From positions 46,356,111 through 46,420,110 of the forward strand of contig OY744607.1 of the NCBI GenBank assembly GCA_963556255.1: a stretch of 64,000 bases of DNA, given 5' to 3'. The stretch's first letter is position 1. Every line of letters begins with the position of its first letter. Origin of the DNA: Allolobophora icterica (taxonomy: Eukaryota > Annelida > Clitellata > Crassiclitellata > Lumbricidae). Positions 24,372 to 35,314 of the stretch are shown here, in pieces. The notes beneath the pieces are model-generated. The model did not search any database, was not told the DNA's origin, and saw only the letters and a program-made list of their open reading frames with translations. The position numbers and the translations under genes were made by a program.

Positions 24372-25945
24372 CAGTGTGATTCTTAAAGATATCATATCAG
24401 TAACGAAAATGATTTCGTTAACGATAAGTATATCTCTAGCTGTAACTGTAACTATAACTGTAACTAGGCCTATGACTAAAATGAAAACCCAGTGCTTTTT
24501 CTAGAAAAAAGGTTACGCAACTGAACAATTATGGAAGGGCTAAAAAATCATCGTTATTTTCGTTACAAAAAATAAAAAGTGTCATATCGACAAACATGAG
24601 AACGTGAAAATGAGCTACAACTAAAATCTTATTTTTTGGATTTGTGATTTAACCCAGTAAAAGGGGCGCATTTTAAAAATTAATGCTAGTTATTTTGTGA
24701 ACGTTTCTATAGCGATTGCGACCCAAGTTGACTAGTGCAAAATCGAAAAATTAGAAGCTCTTTGTCCTAAACATATTGTGTAACGCGTCTTAATAATTGA
24801 AGGGCTTGCAGCAATAACCAGGTATGTCCGATTTTTTGAGTTTTGGGAAAATGGCTTCAAAGATTTTACACTTCAAACCGTTGTATCTAAGCCATTTTAC
24901 GAGATATCGACAAGCTGTTTGAAGCACCATGTGAGTTATTACTGTCTTTCACGAAATTGTTACATAATGGAATGCAAAAGATAACATTAATTTTTTTTCA
25001 CGACATTTTGCTTCATACCTGGTTATTGACACTCAATAACCCAGTATTAGGCAAAAATCGTCTGCTGTTAGTCGACATACCTTATTCTTGCACTAAATGG
25101 TGACTAGCACACAGTACAAATTAATCGTGCAATAAGAAGGTAAGTCATCATAACTACATTAAAGTAAGGAAAAAATAACGCAAAATCAGTGAATTTGTAG
25201 AGTAAGTAAGTGACAATAACCGGGTATGTCAAATAGCCTGATTATTGCACCGGTTTAAATTCAAAGATTACAAGAAAAAACGACAATTTTTGTTATCATA
25301 CCGGGTTATTGCACTGGAGTAATGCTGCCGGCTGCTAAAAACCATATGTCGACTAACTTTTTTATCCAAAAGCCAATTCAAAAATAATCAGATTTGAACC
25401 AAATTTGCAGGGCATATAGAATACAACATTCCAAACACGCTGGCATACTTTTTCACATAAACCAGGTATGTCGACATACCTGGTTATTGAGGCAAGCCCT
25501 TCAATTATGCACAGTTGCTGCGTTTGTAGGCAGTTTCGCTTAGCCTTTTGTAACTAAATACTAACTAAAATAAATATTCAGTAACTAAAACTATTAGTAA
25601 AAATATTACTTAATATAACTGTAACTAGGCCTATGACTAAAATGAAAAACACAGTGCTTTATTCTAGAAAAAAGTTTACGGAACTGAACAATTATGGAAG
25701 CCCTAAATCGATTTCGAAGCCTGAGAAAAAAAAGGATGGGGTGGGTGAGACCACCCAAGAAAATGTGTGACGTCACATTAAATTAAAATAATTATATTAT
25801 TCTTTTACTGAAATAAGTAAATTATTTTTAATAGCTGAAAAAAGGTGTCGGAACGCCGTTCCAGAGCGTTCCGGCAGAAAAATCACTGGAAAAACCATTA
25901 ACTATAACTGTAACTAAAATAAAATCTGTATGGGGAATCACACTG
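24372..25945. mobile_element. hAT-type element, family K copy 2 (carries a nested insertion)
   Basis: Left end CAGTGTGATTCTTAAAG, right end GGGAATCACACTG. The interior matches the other two copies (for example GCGATTGCGACCCAAGTTGACTA) but is interrupted by the TA-flanked element at 24796–25505. No 8-bp duplication is visible at the outer ends, unlike copies 1 and 3, so one end may have rearranged. Confidence 0.8.
24796..25505. mobile_element. TA-flanked MITE with repeated CAATAACC-GGTATG motifs
   Basis: Terminal inverted repeats of about 35 bp start ATTGAAGGGCTTGC and end GCAAGCCCTTCAAT, bordered by TA on both sides (24794–24795, 25506–25507), as in Tc1/mariner-type elements. The word CAATAACC(A/G)GGTATG appears in both orientations at about 24812, 25013, 25208, 25297 and as a head-to-head pair at about 25463–25490. 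No transposase frame. Inserted inside a family K hAT element. Confidence 0.85.
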
Positions 25946-25949
25946 ACTC

Positions 25950-26174
25950 TGTACCAAACTGTGCTCCGCTCTACTCTACCCTAGCCTACTCTGCGCCACT
26001 CTACTCTACTGTACCCTACTTTACTCTGCTTGCTCTATTTTAATTCACACTACTCTATTTGATTCTTCTCTACTCAACTTTTATTCTGCCCAACGCTATT
26101 CTACCTACCTCCTCTATACCTATACAATACTTAACTTTAATCTACTCCACTTAATAAATCCAACTCGACTCCAC
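25950..26174. repeat. degenerate (CTACT)n satellite, left part
   Basis: Irregular CTCTACTCTAC-rich sequence; it continues on the other side of the hAT element at 27728–28030. Confidence 0.8.
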
Positions 26175-26429
26175 CAGTGTGATTCTCGTTAACGTTAACG
26201 ATAACGAAAATGTTCGTTAACGAACAAAAAATGATTTCGTTAACGATAACTATAACTATAACTAAAAAATATTATTAACTATAACTGTAACTATAGGCCC
26301 CTAAAGAAAATAACACTAACGAAAATTCATTGCTATTTTCGTTAATGAAATAAAATGTCCGGCAATATTGATAAACATGAGAAAGCGAAAATGCGCTACA
26401 ACAGCCTATATTAAAGGGTGACAAACTTG

Positions 26430-26746
26430 GGTACTTGTTTTTTAATTCACCACAAAGAACTTACATAGACCGGGCAGGCATAGTTTTAGTTATATTTTAA
26501 TCGTTGATCCGCTTCTAGTTTTAGTTATATTTTAATCGTTCATCCAGCTTCCAGTTTTACTTATATTTTAATCGCTGATCCCGCTCTTAGTTTTAGTTAT
26601 ATTTTAATCGTTGATCCCGCTTCTAGTTTAATTTATATTTTAATCGTTCATCCCGCTTCTAGTTTAACATATTTTGCCCGATACCAATCGACCCCGTTAC
26701 TGCAATTACGCCGACCGTCTTTGCGGTGAATTAAAAAACAAGTACC
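26430..26746. mobile_element. nested MITE with 8-bp TSD and internal minisatellite
   Basis: Ends GGTACTTGTTTTTTAATTCA and its complement …TTAAAAAACAAGTACC; flanks CAAACTTG (26422–26429) and GAAACTTG (26747–26754), one mismatch. The middle (about 26479–26665) is five units of a ~37 bp repeat containing TTAGTTATATTTTAATCG. Confidence 0.85.
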
Positions 26747-27194
26747 GAAACTTGTTTTGATTTTAATTTTCTATGTTAAAAGGAATATTATAAAAAAGAG
26801 TTATCATGTTCATGTTCAAATTAGAAATGTTCATAATAAAAATCAAATTGAAGACACATTTAAAAGAAAACGAGCTGGTATTTTGCATGGAAAAGGATCC
26901 ATTAAATATCTGTGACAGACAGTGATTCCACATGTACTGTAGCCATTAGGCCTAAGTATCAAATTCAAATCTGAATAACACAATTTGTTCGGCAATTTCA
27001 GTTTTTGGATTTGTTAAAGTCATAGAAATTTTCTGGGGATGGGGTAATTTTCTTTCACATAATTTTGTTGGGTATCCTTGAATGTTTGACAATTGTTGTC
27101 AAGAAGGATGAGATCAAATACTGCTTAAAATTTGTTGCCATTATCAATCGATGACCCTATAGGGACCACGCGAAGCGCGCCATTGGAGCCAGTC

Positions 27195-27690
27195 GTAACC
27201 ATGTACTTATTACTAAAATTAACTAAAATTAAAGTCCAATAACTATAACTATAACTATAACTGAAAAATAATGCTAACTATAACTGTAACTATAACTAAA
27301 ATGAAAAACCATTAACTATAACTGTAACTATAACTAAAAAATAATACTAACTATAACTGTAACTATAACTAAAATGAAAAACCATTAACTATAACTGTAA
27401 CTATAACTAAAAAATAATACTAACTATAACTGTAACTATAACTAAAATGAAAAACCATTAACTATAACTGTAACTATAACTAAAAAATAATACTAACTAT
27501 AACTGTAACTATAACTAAAATGAAAAACCATTAACTATAACTGTAACTATAACTAAAAATAATACTAACTATAACTGTAACTATAACTAAAATGAAAAAC
27601 CATTAACTATAACTGTAACTATAACTAAAAAATAATACTAACTATAACTGTAACTATAACTAAAATGAAAAACCATTAACTATAACTGAC
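27195..27690. repeat. 74-bp minisatellite inside family K copy 3
   Basis: About six units, each two half-units: AACCATTAACTATAACTGTA and AATAATACTAACTATAACTG with TAACTATAACTAAAA between. High identity between units indicates recent expansion. Confidence 0.93.
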
Positions 27691-27727
27691 ACTAATTAAA
27701 ATAAAATCTGTAAGGAGAATCACACTG

Positions 27728-28030
27728 GACTCCACTCTACCGTATAGGCCTACTCGACTCAGCTCTGCTCTACTTACAACAGATAACTCTAATCTATTCA
27801 ACTCTACTTAATATATTCAACACCACTCTACTCAATTCCACTCTATTCTACTCATCTCTACTCTACTCATCTCTACTCTACTTACAAGACTAAACTCTGG
27901 TCTACTCTAATCTTCTTAATAAATTCCAATCAACTCCACCATGCCTTGTTCTACTCAACTCCACTCAACCCTTCTCTACTCAACTCTAACCTGCTCTACT
28001 CAACTCAACTCTACTCAACTCTACTCTTCC
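27728..28030. repeat. degenerate (CTACT)n satellite, right part
   Basis: Same CTCTACTCAACTC sequence type as 25950–26174, separated from it by the hAT insertion. Confidence 0.8.
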
Positions 28031-28061
28031 CCACCACAGTAATTTCCGCTCCATTCTTCTG

Positions 28062-28482
28062 ATTTCTATAGCGCCAAAAACTTACGTGATAGATCCGATC
28101 GGAGGGGTTTCTGTCGATCGCAGTGGTCAACTGGAGAACGAGAACACGCAGACGTGGTGGTAGCTCCTTAATCGATATTCCATGGACAACAACTGATCCA
28201 TCCGAATCCCAATCCTCCACCAACTCCAACTCCAACTCCTCCTCCGTTTCCTCTTCTTCTTCTGCTTCTTCTTGCTGCTTCTTCCTCTAACTCAGCAGCT
28301 GGATATACAGCGACGACGAGCATCGTTGTCGGCAGAGGGCAGCAGCAGCAGCAGCAGCAGGAGATGGGCCTACGCATCATTCGATGGCACCGAGGAAGCA
28401 GCGGGCCTAGGCCACGCGCATGCGCACTGGCTATCCGGACGCTAAACGACAGATGCCGTGTCTCGCATGTAGGTGCATGCCA

Positions 28483-28485
<3 letters not shown>
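28062..28485. other. GC-richer segment with NRF1-type palindrome
   Basis: Contains a reverse tail motif (ATTTCTATAGCGCC, 28062–28075), a (CAG)n tract at 28339–28362 and the palindrome GCGCATGCGC at 28416–28425. No gene follows that I can see. Confidence 0.4.

Positions 28486-28519
<34 letters not shown>
28486..28519. repeat. (TA)n microsatellite
   Basis: Pure TA tract; another lies at about 28855–28899. Confidence 0.95.
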
Positions 28520-28521
<2 letters not shown>

Positions 28522-28852
28522 GTGTGTGCGTGTGTGTGTACTCGTGTATGTGTATGTATATGTGTAAATGTATATCCTCTCTCGTGGATGTGTATATCTA
28601 TGTATAATAGTATATATATATATTTATAGAACATTTTTGTGTAGACATGTGTATGCCTATAATAAAGAGATTTATATATTTAATTGTTGTATGTGCATAA
28701 TATAATTATATGGAGATATGCGTAATTATGCAGAATGTTATAAGAGATAAAATATCGTAATTAATTGTCGATACAAAACATTTCTGTTTCATTAAGTCTC
28801 GCAGATTCCTGTGTTTACACAAATCGAGAATCGATTGGTCTTTTTCTGTTTC

Positions 28853-28900
<48 letters not shown>

Positions 28901-28929
28901 TATTTTCGGAATATAATAGGGCCTACATA

Positions 28930-29875
28930 TACAGGCCCGGCCCTAGGCTGTGTGGGGCCCAAGGCAGCAAGCGATGAGCGGGGCCCCAAGCAAAAATGGC
29001 ACTGCGGGGTTTATTTCCTGCGAATACGGTATTGGCAATACCACGCATACGTACTAAAATAATGCAAAATCGAAATTAAATGGGTTAACACAAAATACTA
29101 ATCAGGCTCTTAGTACTAGCATTTTACTATGAAAGCAAATGTTTTATTTAATTATTTGAATACCTGACAACTGAAAAAGTATGTTATTAATTTAAATATT
29201 TTAGCATGCTTCTAATTGAAAGTGTGTTAGTCACTATAGCCAATAGCGTGGGTTCTACATGTAGCTTCTTAGATGTTTCTATTCACAAGCAAATCTTGCG
29301 AGCTTTGATATATGCAAAATCCGCAACGATTTAACTATAGGCCCTAGTCCAGATCGTTAATAAAGCCATTCTCAATTGACAGTATTATCTGATCCATAAC
29401 TTTATCTACCAGTATTATACCAAGATTTCATTTTGGATGTCTTTGCTAGTGTAGGCCTATCGATTAAGGACTAGTTAACATTTCCCGAAAATCATTCATC
29501 TTGCAGGAACTTGACCAAAGTGTGAGAAACAGTAGAAACTACTTCGACCACGAGCGGAAATTTTGATCACATGCAGCTCAGTCTCATAACAGAAAGGATA
29601 GGCGGAAGTAGTTTCTACGTCATGAAAATATCTCAGACTCTAAGCAAGTAAGTAGGTTGTGTACGTGAAAATACAATGAATAAAATAATATATATATGAT
29701 TCATCATGCATTGTGTTGTAAATATGCAATTCATACCTTTGAAAAAATGAAAATTAAATAATACCAGATTTCATAGAATAGATCAGACTAAACTTTGGGG
29801 GCAACCGGGTGAGGGGGAACAAACTCAGTTGGTAGGGCACTTGCCCCTCCCCCCCCCCGTAGAGCCACTACTGAA
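28930..29875. other. intergenic, possible transposon ends
   Basis: CAGGCCCGGCCCTAGG (28935–28950) and GTAGAGCCACTACTG (29859–29873) both look like hAT-type termini, but neither has a partner in this region. Otherwise AT-rich with no coding sequence. Confidence 0.35.
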
Positions 29876-30384
29876 GCTTGTATATATGTATATATGTCTG
29901 CATAGATGTGCGTGTTTGTGTGTATATGTCTCAATGTGTGTTCGTCTGTGTGTGTCTAAGTGCGTGTGTGCGTGTGTGTTCATGTGCGCGCGCGCGTTTG
30001 TGCAATTGTGTGTATCTTTGTGTTGTAGTATTAGTGTTGTGTTCGATCAGATATGAGAGAACGACATCATTAATGGAAGCACGCGGTCTGCCTGTCGTAC
30101 ACTGTACCAGCGTACCAATGAAAGACTCTGGTCTCTCGTGGCTTTATGTAGCTCCAGGAGGATTGAGACGCCAATGGTGGAAGGAAGGGATGGAGGGAGG
30201 AATGTATGGAAAGGGTGGGGAGGTCAATAAAGTTCGACGAAATGGTACTCCAAGGATAGATCAACCACAATCCTCTTTTCCTCAGCGTAATCCTCCTTCT
30301 GCCCTCTTCCTCATAATCCTCATCTTCCTCCTCCTTGGTTTTCTGGACCACGTCCACTCTATCCTTCTTATCCTCCCCTCCTCC

Positions 30385-30440
30385 AACACCCCCTCCTCCT
30401 CCTCCTCCTCCTCCTCTTCCTCCTCATCTTCCTCCACTTC
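30385..30440. repeat. (CTC)n tract
   Basis: CTC triplets with TTC variants, in a wider pyrimidine-rich stretch (30270–30455). Confidence 0.9.
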
Positions 30441-30509
30441 TTCATTTTTCTTTCAGATTTCTCTGTAACTTAAAGATACAAACAACCAAACAAGCATACA
30501 CACATACAT

Positions 30510-30517
30510 ATACACAT

Positions 30518-30550
<33 letters not shown>

Positions 30551-30552
30551 TA
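30510..30552. repeat. (CA)n microsatellite
   Basis: ACATACACATA grading into pure CA. Confidence 0.9.
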
Positions 30553-30572
30553 ATATGTGTGGGGGGCAACAC

Positions 30573-30833
30573 AAAATTGTGGAATTTATACATACAAAAT
30601 TTCATATATTATATAATTTTTTTTATGTATGTATGTAAAAGCTATGCATGTTTGCATTTATGTGTATGGTGTATTTTTACACAGGTACACATTATGTATA
30701 TAATATATACATAATGTGTACCTGTGTACAAATACACCGTACACACATAAATGCAAACATGCATAGTTTTTACATACATACATAAAAAATGTATATAATA
30801 TATGAAATTTTGTATGTATAAAATTACACAATT
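30573..30833. repeat. long palindrome, ~130-bp arms
   Basis: Left arm 30573–30701 and right arm 30705–30833 are inverted copies with a few mismatches and small indels, around a 3-nt centre. Arm ends read AATTGTGGAATTTATACAT and ATGTATAAAATTACACAATT. AT-rich, non-coding, with no clear target duplication. Confidence 0.9.
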
Positions 30834-30934
30834 TATCATATTATAATAAATTGTATTTCTTGTGGCACAGATTCCAATAACGGTCACACGATAACATTGC
30901 CATTATGAATGCATATACCAATGCACTTATACGT

Positions 30935-31755
30935 GTATGTGTGATCTGGTTTTATTTGGCCCTGTGGCAGCAGCTATCTGTAAACTTGATCTCCTCCCAG
31001 TGCTGTCGTCAATATTCCCTGATTTTTCATTCTCATCCAGTGTTCGGTACTTGGGCGTCACCCTCGATAGTACTCTCTCGTTTGCTCAAGACCTCTCGCA
31101 CCTGACGCGCCTCTGTTTCTATCGTCTGAGCCGTTTGAGGACCGTTGGGAGATCAGAACCCCCTTCAGTGTTTACTACTATGGTCCATGACTTCATTTGC
31201 TGCCGCATTGACTGTTGCAATTCGTTGTTTGCTGGGCTTCCTAAGGCGCGCCTTTCATCCCTACAGTCTGTTCTGAACGCGGTTGCCATGCAGGCTCATT
31301 GCCCGTTTCCCTCGCTTCTTCCACATAACTAACTTTATGACTGATGTACTTCACTGGCTTCCTGTTGCTTCCCGCATCCAGTACAAGGTCCTCCTCCTGG
31401 TCTCTATGACTCAGCAGGAAAAAGCTCTTTTAGGCTAAGTACCTCTGTGACATATATAGTGCGTAAACCTCTCTCTGCTCTCTCTTCCCGCCCTCTTCGG
31501 TCTGCGGACCGCCTTGATCTTGTACCTCGGGTTAGGACTATGATGGCTCAGCAACGTGCTTTTGCCATCCTTGGCCCTTCCTTGCCATGGAATGACTTGA
31601 CCCCCTCACTCCGTAGGAAGATATTGTTTGAGGTTTCGTCATCTTCTTCCCGCTGCCTGAAGACTTTCCCTTTCCCGCGGGGCTGTCACGATGGGAGCGC
31701 CTCTGAATATAATATTATATACTGTGAGTGGCGCTTTATAAATAACCATCTATGA
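30935..31755 (+). pseudogene. CR1/L2-like LINE 3' fragment (frameshifted)
   Basis: The first frame (30937–31332) carries VRYLGVTLDSTLSF, then …RLSRLRTV…, then RIDCCNSLFAGLP…LQSVLNAVA. After a frameshift, sequence encoding the TDVLHWLPVASRIQYKVLLL-type segment follows at about 31335–31400, and a further frame (31447–31755) carries RPLRSADRLDLVPRVRT…RAFAILGPSLPWNDLTPSLR. This is the familiar end of CR1/L2-type reverse transcriptase ORFs. The 3' end contains GGGAGCGCCTCTGA and GGCGCTTTATAAAT, also seen in SINE family A. Frameshifts make it non-functional. Confidence 0.85.
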
Positions 31756-31811
31756 GGTTTACGCATTAGGTGATGTATGATGTGTCATATATGTATGATC
31801 TAATTATATGA

Positions 31812-31812
<1 letters not shown>

Positions 31813-31856
<44 letters not shown>
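31813..31856. repeat. (TA)n microsatellite
   Basis: Pure TA tract of about 21 units, followed by TATG/TACA-rich sequence to about 31990. Confidence 0.95.
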
Positions 31857-31858
<2 letters not shown>

Positions 31859-32435
31859 AGCAGTATGCATACATATATACATATATATAGGCATATGCAT
31901 ACACATATAAGATACATATAAGAATATCAATATGTATGTGTGTATGCGTACGTGCGAATGCGCGTGCGTATGTGCGCGCGTGTGTGTACTTGTGTGTGAG
32001 TGAGAGAGCACATATTAGAATTGACCACCTCTGTAAGGTCAAGCAGTCGTTCCCACAGGGGTCAGCTTAGCAGTTAATCATCGAACTGATTGAGAATAAG
32101 GTTCAGGTGGCATCGGAGGAGACCCCACTCTAACCTCTAAACGACACTCACAGGAATCCTCTGCATCTTTTATGCCACCTGATTACAACGAATATTGGTT
32201 CATACATATATGAACACACGCACACACACGCATACACAATCACACATATATACATATGTACATATAAACATATATATATATACACATACAAACATAAAAT
32301 TATAAATTCATGTATATAAATTGACTCTTTTCTATATTTTAACATTATACATAATACAGCAACGGTTGTATAAAATAATGAACAATTGTGTGTACGTGTA
32401 TAGCCAGTATGAAAAGCCTTTGTGCTCTTTATATG

Positions 32436-32610
32436 CAGGGGCGTCTACACCATATATATAAACGTGGAGCAAATGCTCCATCCAAGAAATAGGGGGGAGA
32501 TCTGTCAGTGCGGGTGCCACCATTTTAGGGGGAGGGGAAGAAGGGGAAGGGGGAAAAGAGGGGAGAAGGGGAAGTTGCTCCAATGACTTTGTGGGGGATA
32601 GACTCCCCTG
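32436..32610. mobile_element. hAT-like MITE, 175 bp
   Basis: Ends CAGGGGCGTCTACACC and GGATAGACTCCCCTG. Flanks TTTATATG (32428–32435) and CTTATATG (32611–32618) match at 7 of 8 positions. The interior is a G-rich AGGGGA stretch. Confidence 0.8.
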
Positions 32611-32764
32611 CTTATATGGGCATTATCATTCTGGACCTTCTTGATGCTTGCATGTCGATATGAACGGTCATACATTAATGGGAAAGTATATTGAGCTGTT
32701 GGCGCTGTATAAACTTTGGTAGCTATTACAATTATATTCCTCGCATGTATTATGCATTATTTTT

Positions 32765-33004
32765 ATTTATTTATTTTTATTTATTCCGGATATTTCTATA
32801 GCGCCTCTCGAAGTCAACTACTACTCAGAGGCGCTCCCGACTACAGCATTTGATACTGTGCCGGAATTTTCACGCCGAAGCGCCACGAGCAATCGCGAGT
32901 GAAGGACTTGCCCAAGGTCCGTACGCAGCGGCTAGAGTGGGATTCGAACCTGCAACCCTCCGGTCACAAGGCGCCGAACTTACCACTGAGCCACCACGCC
33001 CCAC
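32765..33004 (-). repeat. tRNA-derived SINE family A, copy 1
   Basis: On the minus strand it begins GGGGCGTGGTGGCTCAGTGG (box A region), then GCAGGTTCGAATCCCACTC (box B), then a body ending GGCGCTATAGAAATATCCGG and an A/T-rich AAATAAATA tail. Copy 2 is in CUL3 intron 15 (57363–57612). Confidence 0.9.
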
Positions 33005-33016
33005 GTGGTGGCTCAG

Positions 33017-33280
33017 TATGTATGTATGCACATAACAGAACTATGAATCTATGTATCTATGTATGCATATATGTATGTATGCATGTATGTATGTATGCAT
33101 GTATGTATGTATGTATGTATGTATGTATGTATGTATGTATGTATGTATGTATGTATGTATGTATGTATGTATGTATGTATGTATGTATGTATGTATGTAT
33201 GTATGTATGTATGTATGTATGTATGTACATGTATGCATGCATGTGTGGATGCGTGTATGTTTGTATGTATGTATGTAAGG
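33017..33280. repeat. (TATG)n microsatellite
   Basis: Perfect over about 33107–33228 (30 units), imperfect outside. Confidence 0.97.
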
Positions 33281-34258
33281 TTCAATCAATCAATATGTTT
33301 ATTGCAACCAAACCAAACAAAAAAAGTTTACAAGCGAGGTTATAATTCGTTGTACAATTGGTTAATTACTACAATTTCCACGCTGTTATACTCGAGAATG
33401 TGGACAAAAGTCATTGGTGGCAAAGGGTGGCCCAGAAGGGATACAAATCCCGCATTCCCGCTATTAGGGACACCCATACAAATCAATTACCAATGTAAAA
33501 AAAGATGGCTACTCGAATAAGGCTCCCTCCTGAGATTCCTAGTCGGCTCTAGCCTTAACAGGAACTATAGTGTCTTCATTCAGGAGGGAGAAACCAACAT
33601 AGTAGTCTGACTTAACTAACCTTAACTAAGGAATCTTAACTAAGTTGCTCTAGGCCCAGGCCCCGGTGTGGTCTCTTTGTCAAAGATGCTAAAGGTAGGG
33701 TAGTCGTGTTCATTCTATGTAGTAGCGGGAGATCAGGTTTCAGTGAGAAATGTTCGTATTCGTTTTTTAAAGTCCTGTCGATTCTTTGCAAGTCTTATAT
33801 CTAAGGGTATTGAATTCCAGATTTGGGGCCCCGATGATTTAATGCTAAACAATCTTGTATTGGTACGTGCTTTATCAGTTCGAAACAAGGTAGCTCTCCT
33901 CGTGTTATGTTTAGGTAATAGTGAGCCGCGGGTGAAGTAGCCTGAGAAGGACGTGGGTAATAAATTATGTTCGTATCGATAGATAAGGTCCGCAGTTTGG
34001 AATATCCTGATTTGCTTTAAGTCCAATAATTTCATTTGCCTAAAAATAGGGGTAGCGTGGGTATTTCTCCGGGCTCCCTCGATCATTCTGACTGACTGTT
34101 TTTTGTAAGATTATTAATTTATGAAGACGGGAGTCGTAGTTTGAGGCCCAGATTAGATTGCAATAGTTTAAGTAACGGAAAATTAGCGAATAATATAAGT
34201 TTAGCCTAACTTCTTTGGGGAGCAGATGCGCAACTCTAGATATTATTCCTAAGTATAG
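33281..34258 (-). pseudogene. LINE 3' fragment, minus strand, frameshifted
   Basis: Reading leftward from 34258, one frame gives [20 protein letters not shown]…[18 protein letters not shown]…LILQKT. After a frameshift near 34090 a 117-codon frame (34086–33733) gives [15 protein letters not shown]…YRYEHNLLP…HNTR…GPQIWNSIP…FKKRIRTFL. This is the conserved end of CR1/Jockey-type LINE reverse transcriptase ORFs. The 3' end is TTGCAATAAACATATTGATT plus TTGA repeats at 33285–33300. Confidence 0.85.
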
Positions 34259-34320
34259 TGTCCGATGGATTGATACATGGAGGAGCAGAAAGATGGAGGG
34301 GAGATAGATGGAATGAAGGA

Positions 34321-34628
34321 TGGATGGATGGATGGATGGATGGATGGATGGATGGATGGATGGATGGATGGATGGATGGATGGATGGATGGATGGATGGA
34401 TGGATGGATGGATGGATGGATGGATGGATGGATGGATGGATGGATGGATGGATGGATGGATGGATGGATGGATGGATGGATGGATGGATGGATGGATGGA
34501 TGGATGGATGGATGGATGGATGGATGGATGGATGGATGGATGGATGGATGGATGGATGGATGGATGGATGGATGGATGGATGGATGGATGGATGGATGGA
34601 TGGATGGATGGATGGATGGATGGATGGA
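34321..34628. repeat. (TGGA)77 perfect microsatellite
   Basis: 308 bp of uninterrupted TGGA. Such purity implies recent expansion or ongoing instability. Confidence 0.98.
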
Positions 34629-35314
34629 ATAGATATATTTATGAATGCATTTATTAATCAGCTTATATACTGTCTGGGGATATTTGTGTACATGAATGCA
34701 CGTGCGAATTGTAGATGTAACATGCAATATACAATTATACATGTATATATAAATGCATTATAAATCAGCATGTATATACTGTATTTGTGTATATATTATT
34801 ATATATACATATACATGCGTGCGTGCGTTATTGCGTACGTGATTGCGTGCGTGAGTGTGCGTGTGTGTTTGCGTGCATGAGTTAGTGTGTGTGTTCGTGT
34901 GTGTTATCGTGTCGTGCGCGTCGTTCGTCTGATGTATCCTTCCGCGTTCAAACCAAATGTCAATCCATTTCTATTTCATCCTTGTACCCAACGATCAACG
35001 ACTCCAATTGATGAGGAGAAAGTGGAAAGGGATATTTCCTGGGTTCACCTCCCCTCTCCGCCTCCCACTCAATGTCCTCCTTTTCTCCGCGCTTTTACTC
35101 TTTCCCCGAAGAACTAACTGCGCGCTCGGTCAGTTAGTCACACCGACCACCAGATGGCGCTAGCGTGAATCTTGCGAGACGTGGTTTCGACGGGAAGAGG
35201 ACACGTGGCTCCTCTCTTATCGATCGCTGTTGTTCCGGGCGCCAACGCTGGCGCCGCCCCGCGACTAGATCTGTCTCGACAGGCGATTTAGGGCGACATC
35301 TGCGGGGTAACGAA
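34629..35314. other. intergenic with CpG-rich patch and CTCF-like core
   Basis: 34629–34920 is TGTA/TGCG-rich. 35105–35310 is GC-rich, with CCACCAGATGGCGC at 35147–35160, a full match to the CTCF core CCASYAGRKGGCRS. No gene was recognised here. Confidence 0.4.

Larger units (their letters stand above)
26175..27727. mobile_element. hAT-type element, family K copy 3 with perfect TSD
   Basis: Ends CAGTGTGATTCTCG and GGAGAATCACACTG; flanks GACTCCAC at 26167–26174 and 27728–27735. The 5' end repeats GTTAACGTTAACGATAACG; the 3' third is a 74-bp minisatellite. It contains a nested element (26430–26746). No coding capacity. Confidence 0.93.

Noticed and set aside
20227..27690. Telomere-like AACTATAACTGT repeats
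   Set aside because: They are not TTAGGG-type, lie inside hAT elements with target duplications and vary in number with the element.
33061..33280. CRISPR-like or regularly spaced array
   Set aside because: Continuous microsatellite without spacers; other tandem arrays here also lack unique spacers, and this is animal DNA.
32899..33345. 148-codon Met-Tyr-Val-Cys repeat frame
   Set aside because: Spans a SINE and the TATG microsatellite.
34236..34763. Met-Asp-Gly-Trp repeat proteins
   Set aside because: Pure TGGA microsatellite.
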